This document shows, one piece after another, positions 1 through 6,835 of a DNA stretch of 17,619 nt (positions are counted from its first letter, which is position 1; each line of letters begins with the position of its first letter). Below the pieces are notes generated by a model. That model was not told the origin of the DNA. It did no database searches and saw only the letters and a program-made list of their open reading frames with translations. The stretch is from positions 1 through 17,619 of the forward strand of contig JBKPDO010000353.1 in NCBI GenBank assembly GCA_046727955.1, given 5' to 3'. This DNA is from DASVXQ01 sp046727955. GTDB taxonomy: Bacteria; Actinomycetota; CALGFH01. The translations under genes and the position numbers were made by a program.

Positions 1-654
1 GCGCCGGCGCGCCCGGCGGCGCCCGCCAATGGCGGCCGGCTCACTCCGGAGGAGCGCGCGGCCCGCGTGGCCGCGGCCGTGGCCAGCAGGGGCGTGCCCG
101 GCCAGGTGGGCGCCTCCGGCAAGTTCGGCGAGACGCACCGCCTTCTCGCCATGGTCCCGCCCGAGGGCATTCAGCGGGCCGAGCCGCGCCAGGAGGACAA
201 GGTCAACGTCTGGCCGCACCTGCTGATCCGCGAGGCGGTGGCCGCCTTCGCCATGTTCGCCTTCGTGACGCTGTTCTCGGTCTTCGTCAACGCGCCCCTG
301 CGCGAGCTGGCGAACTCCAACCTGACGCCGAACCCCTCCAAGGCGCCCTGGTACTTCCTCGGCCTGCAGGAGCTGCTGCGGTACTTCCACCCGATGGTGG
401 CCGGCGTGACGATCCCCGGCGTCGCCCTGCTGGCGCTGGCCGCGACGCCCTACTTCGACAAGAACCCGTCGATGCGGCCAGAGAACCGTAAATTCGCCAT
501 CCTGCTGTTCACGATGTTCCTGATGTTCTGGGCCGTGCTCGTGCTCAACGGGTCGTTCTTCCGGGGCCCCGGGTTCAACTGGGTCTGGCCCTGGCAGGAG
601 ACGTGCCAGTCGATCACCCACCCGAGCAAGGCCTGCCTGTTCTTCGACCTGTAG
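1..654 (+). CDS. Cytochrome b, C-terminal part (subunit IV-like) of a cytochrome bc complex; 5' end outside window
   Basis: Membrane subunit of a menaquinol:cytochrome c oxidoreductase. The frame is open from base 1 to a TAG at 652-654 (217 codons visible). Three hydrophobic helices are visible, at about codons 73-98, 130-150 and 164-185, as in helices E-G of cytochrome b or PetD-type subunit IV. The quinol-oxidation-site motif PEWY appears as APWYF (about codon 115), a variant known in other bacterial bc complexes. The visible N-terminal 60-70 residues are hydrophilic and contain no haem-ligand helices. This is therefore either the C-terminal part of a full cytochrome b joined by a linker or a separate subunit IV. 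A GTG at 67 with GGAGGAG at 48-54, or an ATG at 151, could start a separate protein, but codons 1-22 also look coding, so I treat it as partial. The Rieske gene follows 18 bases later. Confidence 0.88.
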   Translation, partial: APARPAAPANGGRLTPEERAARVAAAVASRGVPGQVGASGKFGETHRLLAMVPPEGIQRAEPRQEDKVNVWPHLLIREAVAAFAMFAFVTLFSVFVNAPLRELANSNLTPNPSKAPWYFLGLQELLRYFHPMVAGVTIPGVALLALAATPYFDKNPSMRPENRKFAILLFTMFLMFWAVLVLNGSFFRGPGFNWVWPWQETCQSITHPSKACLFFDL

Positions 655-672
655 AAGGGGGACACCGTAGCA

Positions 673-1299
673 ATGGCAACTACCACCGGCCTCCGGCCGG
701 CCACCCCTCGGCCGGCGGCCAAGAAGCCGCGGGTGAGCCGGCGCTCGTTCCTGCGCACCGCGTGGCTGGCCGGTCTGGGCGCCAGCCTGGCCGGCTTCGG
801 CCTGGGGAGCGTCTACTTTCTGTGGCCCAACCTGCTGGAGGGGTTCGGCACCAAGATCAAGGCCGGCACCAAGTCCCAGATCGACGCCGCCATCAAGGCC
901 GGCAACGGGCAGGCCTACAACGCCGAGGGCCGCTTCTACCTGGTCCCCTACGACGAGGCCAACGACAGGCAGGGCCTCTACAGGGGCGTGGCCGCTGGCG
1001 GCTACATGGCGCTGTACCAGCGCTGCGTGCACCTGGGCTGCCGGGTGCCCTGGTGCGAGAGCTCGCAATGGTGGGAGTGCCCCTGCCACGGCTCCAAGTA
1101 CAACCAGGCCGGCGAGTACAAGGAGGGCCCCGCCCCGCGCGGGCTCGACCGCTTCGCCATTGCCATGCAGGGTGGGCAGGTCACCGTCGACACCTCGAAG
1201 ATCGTGACCGGGCCGCCGCGCGGCACCAACACCACCGGCCAAGAACTCCAGGGCCCCCACTGCATCGGCGGCAACGTCAGCGGAGGGGAGAAGAGCTGA
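673..1299 (+). CDS. Rieske [2Fe-2S] protein of the cytochrome bc complex
   Basis: Iron-sulfur subunit that takes the first electron from menaquinol at the outer face of the membrane. Its 208 residues carry a Tat-type signal/anchor (SRRSFLRTAW at about 22-31, then a hydrophobic helix at about 31-50). The two Rieske boxes are present: CVHLGC at 118-123 and CPCHGS at 136-141. C118, H120, C136 and H139 would bind the cluster, and C123 and C138 would form the disulfide. The long spacer before box 1 matches cytochrome b6f/bc-type Rieske proteins. It has one membrane anchor and about 208 residues, whereas the QcrA of most Actinomycetia is larger with several helices. The ATG at 673 follows AAGGGGG at 655-661. 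Its TGA overlaps the ATG of the cytochrome c gene by one base, so the two are probably translationally coupled. Confidence 0.95.
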   Translation: MATTTGLRPATPRPAAKKPRVSRRSFLRTAWLAGLGASLAGFGLGSVYFLWPNLLEGFGTKIKAGTKSQIDAAIKAGNGQAYNAEGRFYLVPYDEANDRQGLYRGVAAGGYMALYQRCVHLGCRVPWCESSQWWECPCHGSKYNQAGEYKEGPAPRGLDRFAIAMQGGQVTVDTSKIVTGPPRGTNTTGQELQGPHCIGGNVSGGEKS

Positions 1300-1982
1300 T
1301 GAGCAAGGGCGTCGTCCTCCTCCTCCTGTTCGCCGCGGCGCTCATCGTCCTGACCATGCTGATCGTGGCGCTCTACTCCGCGCGTCAGAAGGCGAGCGCC
1401 GCCGGGTACCTGCCGCCGTCGCGCCGTCCCGGCCCGACCGACGCGGCGCTCGAAGGCCCGCTGCTGGAGGGCTACCAGGCCGCCGGCGTGGTGCTCACCG
1501 TGCTGCTGACCGTGCTGCTCCCGTTCCTCTATATCCGCGAGCCGACCAGGCAGCGCGAAGCGACCGCCAAGGAGGCCACCGAGTCGGTGGTGCTCGGCAA
1601 GGAAACCTTCCAGACGTTCTGCGCTCGCTGCCACGGTCTGAACGCCACCGGCGGGGTCGTCAAGCGCTACGTGATCCCAGGCGTCAAGGGCGCCAAGCCA
1701 GCCGACTACCCCGCGCCCAACCTGCACGAGATCTGGCAGCGTCACCAGGGCCAGGACGTGGCCCAGGTGGCCTGGCAGACCATCCAGCAGGGCAGGCCGC
1801 CGTCGCCGATGCCCACCTGGGGGGTGCGCTACGGCGGCGCCATGAACGACCAGCAGATCACCAACCTGGTCAACTACCTGCTGTCCATCCAGAGCGACAA
1901 CAAGAAGCGCCCGGAGCTCAAATTCAAGGCCCTCGGCACGCCTGACGCGGTCGCGCTGGTGCGGGCGCTCCGGTCCGGATAG
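1299..1982 (+). CDS. Membrane-anchored mono-haem cytochrome c of the bc operon
   Basis: Probable cytochrome c subunit receiving electrons from the Rieske protein. Translation from ATG 1299 gives 227 residues; GGAGGGG at 1282-1288 is a good ribosome binding site and the start overlaps the Rieske stop. An open frame continues upstream as far as 603, but that part lies over the Rieske gene and is not coding. Helices are visible at about 5-27 and 62-79. The haem-binding motif CARCH is at 108-112, and M171 within SPMPTW is the likely axial methionine. A Gln-rich helix before the C-terminus (NDQQITNLVNYLLS, from 183) is typical of class I cytochrome c domains. There is one haem motif only, unlike the two haems of actinobacterial QcrC. 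The N-terminal two-helix anchor could place the haem domain outside the membrane with both termini exposed. Confidence 0.9.
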   Translation: MSKGVVLLLLFAAALIVLTMLIVALYSARQKASAAGYLPPSRRPGPTDAALEGPLLEGYQAAGVVLTVLLTVLLPFLYIREPTRQREATAKEATESVVLGKETFQTFCARCHGLNATGGVVKRYVIPGVKGAKPADYPAPNLHEIWQRHQGQDVAQVAWQTIQQGRPPSPMPTWGVRYGGAMNDQQITNLVNYLLSIQSDNKKRPELKFKALGTPDAVALVRALRSG

Positions 1983-2008
1983 GTCTCGACAAGGAGGCAG
2001 GCGGTCCC

Positions 2009-2755
2009 GTGAAGGGCACCCTCGCTCTCGTCACCGGCGTCCTGGTGTTGCCAGGGTCGGTGATCATGCTGCTGTCGGCCAACCTCGGCGCCCTGAAGGG
2101 GTACCTGATCGGCGCGGCGTCCTTCTTCGGCTTCGTGTTCATCCTGTCGCTGATCTGGACCTTCGGGCTGCCAGGCACGCCCGCGCTGACCGGCCCCAAG
2201 GGCACCGACCCGTCCTTCAAGCAGCTCGACCTGTCGAGTCCGCAGGCCAGCAGGTACAGCGCCGCGCGGCAGTTCCAGGGCAGCCAGGGCAACGGCTGGC
2301 AGGCGGAGCCGGCGGAGCCCGTCGGCACCAAGCTCCCAGCCGACCAGGAGAAGCTCCGCGGGGACCTGGAGACGGCCAAGCAGGCGATCCTCCAGAACCT
2401 CATCACCGGGTTCAACAAGAACGTGAAGGACTCCAGCAAAGAGCTCGACGTCACCAACCTCGACCCGAAGGTCTTCTACACAAATCAGGGCGGCACGGAG
2501 CTGGCGGCCGTGGTGGTCAGCGGCAAGGAGCCGCCCGCCGGCTCGGGCCTGTTGAAGCCCACCTTCGCGCCGAAGACCTTCTTCGCCTACCGCGACCCGG
2601 GCGCACCTTACCTGCCGAGCCTGATCGTCATGGCGATCTCGCTGGTGCTGGCGGTGGGCCATTTCATCGGCCTCGGCGCGGCCGAGCGCCGTCGTCCGCT
2701 CGGCGTCGCCCCACGAACGGCCGGGGCTGAGGGCCGCACCCCCAGCCGCGTCTGA
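2009..2755 (+). CDS. Unrecognised three-helix membrane protein at the end of the bc operon
   Basis: I do not recognise the family. The GTG start at 2009 is chosen because AAGGAGG at 1991-1997 precedes it at suitable spacing; the gene begins 26 bases after the cytochrome c stop. The 248-residue product has two N-terminal helices (about 4-24 and 31-53), a hydrophilic middle of about 150 residues, and one C-terminal helix (about 202-223) followed by a basic tail with RRR at 227-229. The middle section includes a charged stretch (about 108-150) that looks helical. There are no Cys pairs, haem motifs or obvious metal sites. Position and coupling to the Rieske and cytochrome c genes suggest an accessory or assembly subunit of the bc complex, or a link to a terminal oxidase; that role is inferred from context only. 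Confidence 0.8.
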   Translation: MKGTLALVTGVLVLPGSVIMLLSANLGALKGYLIGAASFFGFVFILSLIWTFGLPGTPALTGPKGTDPSFKQLDLSSPQASRYSAARQFQGSQGNGWQAEPAEPVGTKLPADQEKLRGDLETAKQAILQNLITGFNKNVKDSSKELDVTNLDPKVFYTNQGGTELAAVVVSGKEPPAGSGLLKPTFAPKTFFAYRDPGAPYLPSLIVMAISLVLAVGHFIGLGAAERRRPLGVAPRTAGAEGRTPSRV

Positions 2756-2850
2756 TTCTACGAAGGACTGCCGATCCCAGGATGGTCCCGCTCCCAGGGC
2801 CCAGGGATTACCTTGTTCCCTCTGCCGCCGCGAGGAGGGGCGAGGCCGCG

Positions 2851-3600
2851 ATGGAAGGGAAGATCCGGGGAGTGCTGCTCGACTCGGCCGACGTGCTCGT
2901 CCGGCCGCTCGACGGCACCACCGCTCCGTCAGTGCAGACGTGGAGGCGCTGGTTCCCCGGCCCCCGCTTCCACGAGCTCGTCCGCTCCTACCTGCCAGGC
3001 CTGAACCCGGTCAACCTGGAGCGCGGCCTCGAGGTCGGCATAGGCTACCTCGATGAGCGGCACCAGCAGCCGATCGTCACGGTCGACCAGGAGCGGGAGC
3101 TGTTCGAGGTCTTCTATGAGATCGTCCTCGAGACGATGGGCGCGAGCGACCCGCTGCCCGAGCTGACCTCGGCGCTCGCGAGGGCATGGGTCGACGGCCA
3201 GACCATGGAGCCCTTCCCCGAGGTCGCCGGGACGCTGTCGCGGCTGCAGGCGAACGGGTTCCGCCTGGGTGTCCTCGCCGACGGCTGGCCGTCGCTGAGC
3301 CTCCATTACGAGCGCCTGGGACTGCGCCGCTTCTTCGACGCCTTCGTCATCTCGGCGGAGGAGGCAAGGCTGAAGGACGATCCGCTGCTGTTCGCGGTCG
3401 CACGCGAGCGGATGCGGCTGCCCGCCGAGGAGATCCTTTTCGTCGACGACTGGCCGCCGCACGTCCACACCGCGGTGCGGCTCGGCTTCCAGGCAGCGGT
3501 GATGGCCCGCGACGGCCTCCCGGTCCCGGCGGACGTGGCGACCGTGCCCGACCTCCTCGCCGTCGAGGCCATCGTCGCCGCCCCGGCAACCGCCCGCTGA
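2851..3600 (+). CDS. HAD-superfamily hydrolase-like protein with altered motifs
   Basis: The 249 residues have the order of a subfamily IA haloacid-dehalogenase-like fold. The motif I region is LLDSADVLV with the nucleophile D11. A helical cap covers about 25-125. The motif II region is GVLADG at about 140-145, motif III Lys is K175 in LKDDP, and motif IV is FVDD with D199 and D200. Two positions differ from active phosphatases: the residue two after the nucleophile is Ala13, not Asp, and the Ser/Thr of motif II is Ala143. Substrate cannot be inferred. ATG 2851 is chosen because AGGAGGGG lies at 2833-2840; an in-frame ATG at 2782 lacks a site and would add a sequence unlike the family. The stop lies one base from the stop of the convergent TetR gene, leaving no space for a separate terminator. 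Confidence 0.78.
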   Translation: MEGKIRGVLLDSADVLVRPLDGTTAPSVQTWRRWFPGPRFHELVRSYLPGLNPVNLERGLEVGIGYLDERHQQPIVTVDQERELFEVFYEIVLETMGASDPLPELTSALARAWVDGQTMEPFPEVAGTLSRLQANGFRLGVLADGWPSLSLHYERLGLRRFFDAFVISAEEARLKDDPLLFAVARERMRLPAEEILFVDDWPPHVHTAVRLGFQAAVMARDGLPVPADVATVPDLLAVEAIVAAPATAR

Positions 3601-3601
3601 G

Positions 3602-4267
3602 CTACACCGTGGTCTGACCAGCTTCCTCGGACTGGGCAGCGCGTCCGGTCTGCTCGCCCGGAGGGGCCGGATAGCGGGCGAAGCCCTTCCACGCGAGCCC
3701 GGCCAGCTCGTCGGCCAGGTCGGCACCGGCGAGGGAGGGGCGCTCGCTCAGCCACCAGGTGGCGGCGCTCTCGGCCATGCCCACGATCGCGACGGCGAGC
3801 GCGCGGGCGCGGGCCTCCGGAAGGCCAGCCTCCGCCCGGATGATCGCCGTGATCCGGTCGGCCACCCACTCGCGGAACCGCGAGATGCGTCCCTGGAAGT
3901 CGTCGTCGAGGCCGAGGCCCTCGGTGAACAGCAGCCGGAAGGCGTCCTCGCGCGCCTCGACGAAGCCGACGTAGGCGCCGAAACCAAGGCGCAGGCGCTC
4001 CTCGTTGCCCTCGGCGACGTCGAAGGCCCGCTCCAGCGCCTCGGTGAGCTGCCCGAGCTCGGCCTCCAGCAGCGACGCGTACAGCGCGTGCTTGGAAGAG
4101 AAGTGCTGGTAGAGCACCGGCTTGGTGACGCCGGCCGCCTCGGCGATGGCCTCCATGGAGGTGCCCCGGTAGCCGTCCCTGGCGAAGACGTGGCGGGCCA
4201 CGCCGAGCAGCTGCGCGCGGCGCTCGGCCGCCGGCAGGCGGGGACTGGCACTGACGGAGCTGTTCAA
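3602..4267 (-). CDS. TetR-family transcriptional regulator, divergent from acyl-CoA dehydrogenase
   Basis: This 221-residue protein has a TetR N-terminal DNA-binding domain. It runs from AERRAQLLGVARHVFARDGY (14-33) into the helix-turn-helix TSMEAIAEAAGVTKPVLYQHF (36-56), with the usual K/H-rich boundary (SSKHALYASL). The C-terminal ligand domain is about 65-200. The start is TTG at 4267: on the minus strand GGGAGG lies six bases upstream, and the next in-frame Met is inside the HTH. It is divergent from the acyl-CoA dehydrogenase gene (108 bases between starts) with two palindromes in the gap. TetR regulators next to acyl-CoA dehydrogenases often sense acyl-CoA thioesters, so autoregulation and control of the neighbour are likely. 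The specific ligand is unknown. Confidence 0.9.
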   Translation of the reverse strand: MNSSVSASPRLPAAERRAQLLGVARHVFARDGYRGTSMEAIAEAAGVTKPVLYQHFSSKHALYASLLEAELGQLTEALERAFDVAEGNEERLRLGFGAYVGFVEAREDAFRLLFTEGLGLDDDFQGRISRFREWVADRITAIIRAEAGLPEARARALAVAIVGMAESAATWWLSERPSLAGADLADELAGLAWKGFARYPAPPGEQTGRAAQSEEAGQTTV

Positions 4268-4306
4268 CCCCTGCCTCCCTTGCTTCGTGCCTCGAGAAGG
4301 CGCATG

Positions 4307-4337
4307 CTACCGCACAGTAGGTTACTGCCCGGTAACC
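4307..4337. promoter_or_regulatory. Two tandem TetR-type operator candidates
   Basis: Two 14-base sites fit one palindromic consensus, YTACYG-NN-CRGTAR: CTACCGCACAGTAG at 4307-4320 and TTACTGCCCGGTAA at 4322-4335. The second extends to GGTTAC/GTAACC at 4320-4337. Centres are 15 bases apart. They lie between divergent tetR (start 4267) and acyl-CoA dehydrogenase (start 4376), where an operator controlling both would be expected. That TetR proteins bind such palindromes is established; binding here is inferred. Confidence 0.6.
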
Positions 4338-4375
4338 GCCGTCAGGAGCGATCCATGTCCTGAAAGGATGCGGTC

Positions 4376-5572
4376 ATGATCGGCTTTACGCTCAGCGAAG
4401 ACCAAGTCGCCGCCCAGAAGTGGGTCCGCGAGTTCGCGCAGAAGGAGATCAGGCCGGTCGCTCCGCACTACGACGAGATCGAGGAGTTCCCCTGGCCGGT
4501 GGTGCGCAAGGCCGCCGAGATCGGTCTCTACGGCAAGGACTACTACCAGATGGTCGCCGAGGACGAGAGCGGCGTGCTGCAGCCGGCCCTGGCCGAGGAG
4601 CTCTCCTGGGGGTGCGCCGGCATCGCCCTTGGGATCCTCGGTACCGGGCTGCCGCTGATGGCGCTGATGCTGCAGGGCACGCCGGAGCAGATCGGCCGCT
4701 TCGTGCCGGAGGTCTTCGGCACGCCCGAGGACCCCAAGGTGGCCGCCTTCGCCGTGACCGAGCCTGGTGCCGGCTCCGACGTCTCCTCGCTGCGAACCCG
4801 CGCGGTGCGCGACGGCGACGACTGGGTCCTCAACGGTCAGAAGGTCTTCATCACCAACGGCGGCATCGCCGGAGTCCACATCGTGGTCGCCACGGTCGAC
4901 CCTTCACTCGGCCACCGCGGCCAGGCGAGCTTCATCATCCCGCCGGGCACCCCAGGGCTGCGGCAGGGCAAGAAGGAGCGGAAGCTGGGCATCCGCGCCT
5001 CGCACACCGCCGAGGTGCTGCTCGACGACTGCCGCGTGCCCGCGGACTGCGTGCTCGGCGGGGAGGAGCGGCTCGAGGCGAAGCTGGCCCGCGCACGCGA
5101 GAGGGCCTCGAGCCGCTCGTCGGTCGCGCTGGCCACCTTCGAGGCGACGCGGCCGGTCGTCGGCGCGCAGGCGGTGGGGATCGCCCGCGCGGCCTTCGAG
5201 TTCGCCCGCGACTACGCCCGCGAGCGCGTCCAGTTCGGCAGGCCGATCGCGTCCCAGCAGGCGATCGCCTTCAAGCTGGCGGACATGGCCACCGAGATCG
5301 ACGCGGCCCGGCTGCTGGTGTGGCGCGCGGCCTGGATGGGCCGCAACGGCATGCCGTTCGCGCACGCCGAGGGCTCGATGTCCAAGCTCAAGGCGGGCGA
5401 GGTCGCGGTGCGCGTGACCGACGAGGCGATCCAGGTCCTTGGCGGCTACGGCTACATCCGCGACTTCCCGGTCGAGAAGTGGCACCGGGACGCGAAGATC
5501 TACTGCCTGTTCGAGGGCACCAGCGAGGTCCAGCGGCTGGTTATCTCCCGCGCCAACGGCGGCCTGGCCTAG
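4376..5572 (+). CDS. Acyl-CoA dehydrogenase (FAD-dependent)
   Basis: Catalyses alpha,beta-dehydrogenation of an acyl-CoA, passing electrons to ETF and so to the menaquinone pool. The 398 residues cover the whole family: N-terminal helical domain (about 6-118), beta domain with the signature AVTEPGAGSD at 126-135 and WVLNGQKVFITNG at about 150-162, and C-terminal helical domain with RVQFGRPIASQQAIAFKLAD at 284-303. The C-terminal FEGTSEVQRLVI starts at 379, placing the likely catalytic base at E380. An Arg/Ser-rich segment (about 238-252) precedes the VGAQAVGIARAA helix and probably is a loop. ATG 4376 has AAAGGA at 4363-4368. Chain-length specificity cannot be read; the divergent TetR gene suggests regulation by its substrate or product. 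Confidence 0.95.
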   Translation: MIGFTLSEDQVAAQKWVREFAQKEIRPVAPHYDEIEEFPWPVVRKAAEIGLYGKDYYQMVAEDESGVLQPALAEELSWGCAGIALGILGTGLPLMALMLQGTPEQIGRFVPEVFGTPEDPKVAAFAVTEPGAGSDVSSLRTRAVRDGDDWVLNGQKVFITNGGIAGVHIVVATVDPSLGHRGQASFIIPPGTPGLRQGKKERKLGIRASHTAEVLLDDCRVPADCVLGGEERLEAKLARARERASSRSSVALATFEATRPVVGAQAVGIARAAFEFARDYARERVQFGRPIASQQAIAFKLADMATEIDAARLLVWRAAWMGRNGMPFAHAEGSMSKLKAGEVAVRVTDEAIQVLGGYGYIRDFPVEKWHRDAKIYCLFEGTSEVQRLVISRANGGLA

Positions 5573-5578
5573 TTCCCG

Positions 5579-5608
5579 TCTCCGCGCCTCTCCGCGCCTG
5601 TCTGCGCC
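5579..5608. repeat. Three tandem 10-base units
   Basis: TCTCCGCGCC occurs twice exactly (5579-5588, 5589-5598), followed by a third unit TGTCTGCGCC (5599-5608) matching 8 of 10. It begins just after the acyl-CoA dehydrogenase stop and ends before the hairpin at 5612. No function is apparent. Confidence 0.6.
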
Positions 5609-5611
5609 GCG

Positions 5612-5628
5612 ACCGCTCAACGAGCGGT
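5612..5628 (+). terminator. Possible terminator hairpin after acyl-CoA dehydrogenase
   Basis: A perfect 7-base stem (ACCGCTC/GAGCGGT) with a 3-base loop AAC lies 40 bases after the stop of the acyl-CoA dehydrogenase gene. No T-run follows, so it would be a non-classical terminator of the kind often proposed in GC-rich actinobacteria, or an mRNA 3'-end stabiliser. Confidence 0.35.
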
Positions 5629-5725
5629 GGATGAACGGCGTTTGACGGGTCCACACTCAAATATCGGGTAGATCCATCCGGACGCGCGCATCGGCTCGGT
5701 CGGGTCACTGGGGAGGAGTGAGGAG

Positions 5726-6247
5726 ATGGCCGAGAAGAGGGCTCGCTCGTCGCCGCGGCGGCGGTCTCTGGACCGGTCGGCGGGCGAGCACGCTGTCGCG
5801 GTCTCGCTCGACGCCACCGACCTCGCGATTCTCCGCGTCCTGCAGGGCAACGCCCGCGCCACCTACACGGAGATCGGCAGGGCGGTGGGCCTGTCGGCGC
5901 CATCCGCGCACGACCGCGTGCACCGGCTGGAGCGACGCGGGGTGCTCCGGGGCTACCAGGCCAGGCTGGACCCGGAGGTCTTGGGCCTGTCCGTGCTGTC
6001 GCTGGTCAGCGTGCTCCCGGCCGGAGCGGCGGAGCCGGCCGCGATGGAGGCGGCCTTCGCGGAGATCGAGCAGGTCGAGACGGCCTACCACGTCACCGGC
6101 GAGGAGAGTCACCTGCTGATCGTGCGCACCCGCGGCATCGCCGAGCTGGCCGAGGTCCTACAGCGCGTCCGCAGGATCAAAGGCGTCGCCCGTGTCCGCA
6201 CGTCCGTGGTGCTGTCGACCGCCTTCGACCGCGGCCCAGCCGTATAG
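5726..6247 (+). CDS. Lrp/AsnC-family transcriptional regulator
   Basis: A 173-residue protein with a basic N-terminal extension (1-25, rich in Arg and Ser), an AsnC-type winged helix-turn-helix at about 28-78, and a C-terminal RAM/effector domain at about 85-165. The helix-turn-helix begins LDATDLAILRVLQ; its recognition helix is around LSAPSAHDRVHRLERRGVLRGY. The effector domain contains the usual VETAYHVTGEESHLLIVR (117-134). ATG 5726 follows GGAGGAGTGAGGAG immediately upstream. Members usually bind amino acids and act locally or globally; the effector cannot be told from sequence. It sits alone between the acyl-CoA dehydrogenase and the toxin/antitoxin pair. The upstream 153 bases contain a TTGACG at 5642-5647 and an AT-richer patch at 5658-5664, but no well-spaced -10 box. 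Confidence 0.92.
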   Translation: MAEKRARSSPRRRSLDRSAGEHAVAVSLDATDLAILRVLQGNARATYTEIGRAVGLSAPSAHDRVHRLERRGVLRGYQARLDPEVLGLSVLSLVSVLPAGAAEPAAMEAAFAEIEQVETAYHVTGEESHLLIVRTRGIAELAEVLQRVRRIKGVARVRTSVVLSTAFDRGPAV

Positions 6248-6263
6248 CGGGGGACGGCCCCCG
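6248..6263 (+). terminator. Possible terminator hairpin after the Lrp/AsnC gene
   Basis: CGGGGG/CCCCCG form a perfect 6-base stem with loop ACGG, starting at the base after the Lrp/AsnC stop codon. No T-run follows. It could end transcription between this gene and the convergent GNAT gene; support is structural only. Confidence 0.3.
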
Positions 6264-6333
6264 ACCTCGACGGCCAGCGCAAGCTCGCCGACGCCACCTG
6301 GGCCGCCTCCTGGTGGGGCAGCGGGGTGTGAGG

Positions 6334-6834
6334 CTATCTGTCGAGAGCCGCCGCGATGTCGCTGACCTTCTGTACCAGTCGTTGGCGGTTCCCTGGCACG
6401 GTGATGAAGCCGTGGTGCTCGTAGAAGGCCACTGCCGCTTCGTCGATCGCGTCGACGACCACAAGTCGCGCTGCGGCGACCTCACTGGCCTGCACGGCTC
6501 GGCTCAGCGCGTCCAGGAGCAGCTCGCCGCCGAGTCCTCGTCCATGCAACTTTCGATCGAGCGCGAGTCGAGCGAGCAGCACCGCCGGGATGGCCTCCGG
6601 CGAACCGCGTCCAACCTTCGGTGGAAGATCTGCTCGAACGACGAGGTGCGCGGCGAGGCTGAAGTAGGCGACCACGACCCGGTCCCCGGCATGCCAGACG
6701 AATGTCCGTGCGGTTCGCATTGATTGCGCGTGATGCGCGTAGTTTCGGAGCCAGGTGTCAAGGGCGTCGTTGCCGGACGAGAACTGTTCAAGCAGGTGAT
6801 GCTCGGCCAATGCCTCTGAGATGAAGGAGCCCAC
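6334..6834 (-). CDS. GNAT acetyltransferase toxin (TacT/AtaT-like)
   Basis: A 166-residue GNAT protein downstream of a ribbon-helix-helix antitoxin, the arrangement of TacAT/AtaRT toxin-antitoxin pairs, whose toxins acetylate the amino group of charged tRNAs and stop translation. Visible features are an N-terminal DALDTWLRNYA (23-33) and ARTFVW (42-47), the acetyl-CoA loop HGRGLG (97-102) in LLARLALDRKLHGRGLGGEL, and AVAFYEHHGF (134-143), where Y138 matches the tyrosine needed for activity in this family. The start is GTG at 6834; the antitoxin stop ends two bases upstream, so the genes are coupled. By eye the base composition is a little less GC-rich than the flanking genes, which fits recent transfer. 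A chromosomal GNAT of other function is possible but less likely given the partner. Confidence 0.88.
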   Translation of the reverse strand: MGSFISEALAEHHLLEQFSSGNDALDTWLRNYAHHAQSMRTARTFVWHAGDRVVVAYFSLAAHLVVRADLPPKVGRGSPEAIPAVLLARLALDRKLHGRGLGGELLLDALSRAVQASEVAAARLVVVDAIDEAAVAFYEHHGFITVPGNRQRLVQKVSDIAAALDR

Positions 6835-6835
6835 C

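Noticed and set aside
603..1298. Upstream part of the 459-codon frame ending with the cytochrome c gene
   Set aside because: This portion overlaps the cytochrome b end and the Rieske gene in another frame. The real protein begins at ATG 1299 with its own ribosome binding site.
4342..4363. TCAGGA/TCCTGA inverted repeat before the acyl-CoA dehydrogenase start as a third operator
   Set aside because: It does not fit the YTACYG-NN-CRGTAR pattern and partly overlaps the ribosome binding region; it could be chance.
5579..5608. CRISPR-like array
   Set aside because: Units are only 10 bases, contiguous without spacers, and no cas genes are present.
4420..5634. 404-codon plus-strand frame overlapping acyl-CoA dehydrogenase
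   Set aside because: Arg/Gly/Ala-rich shadow of the dehydrogenase frame without any motif.
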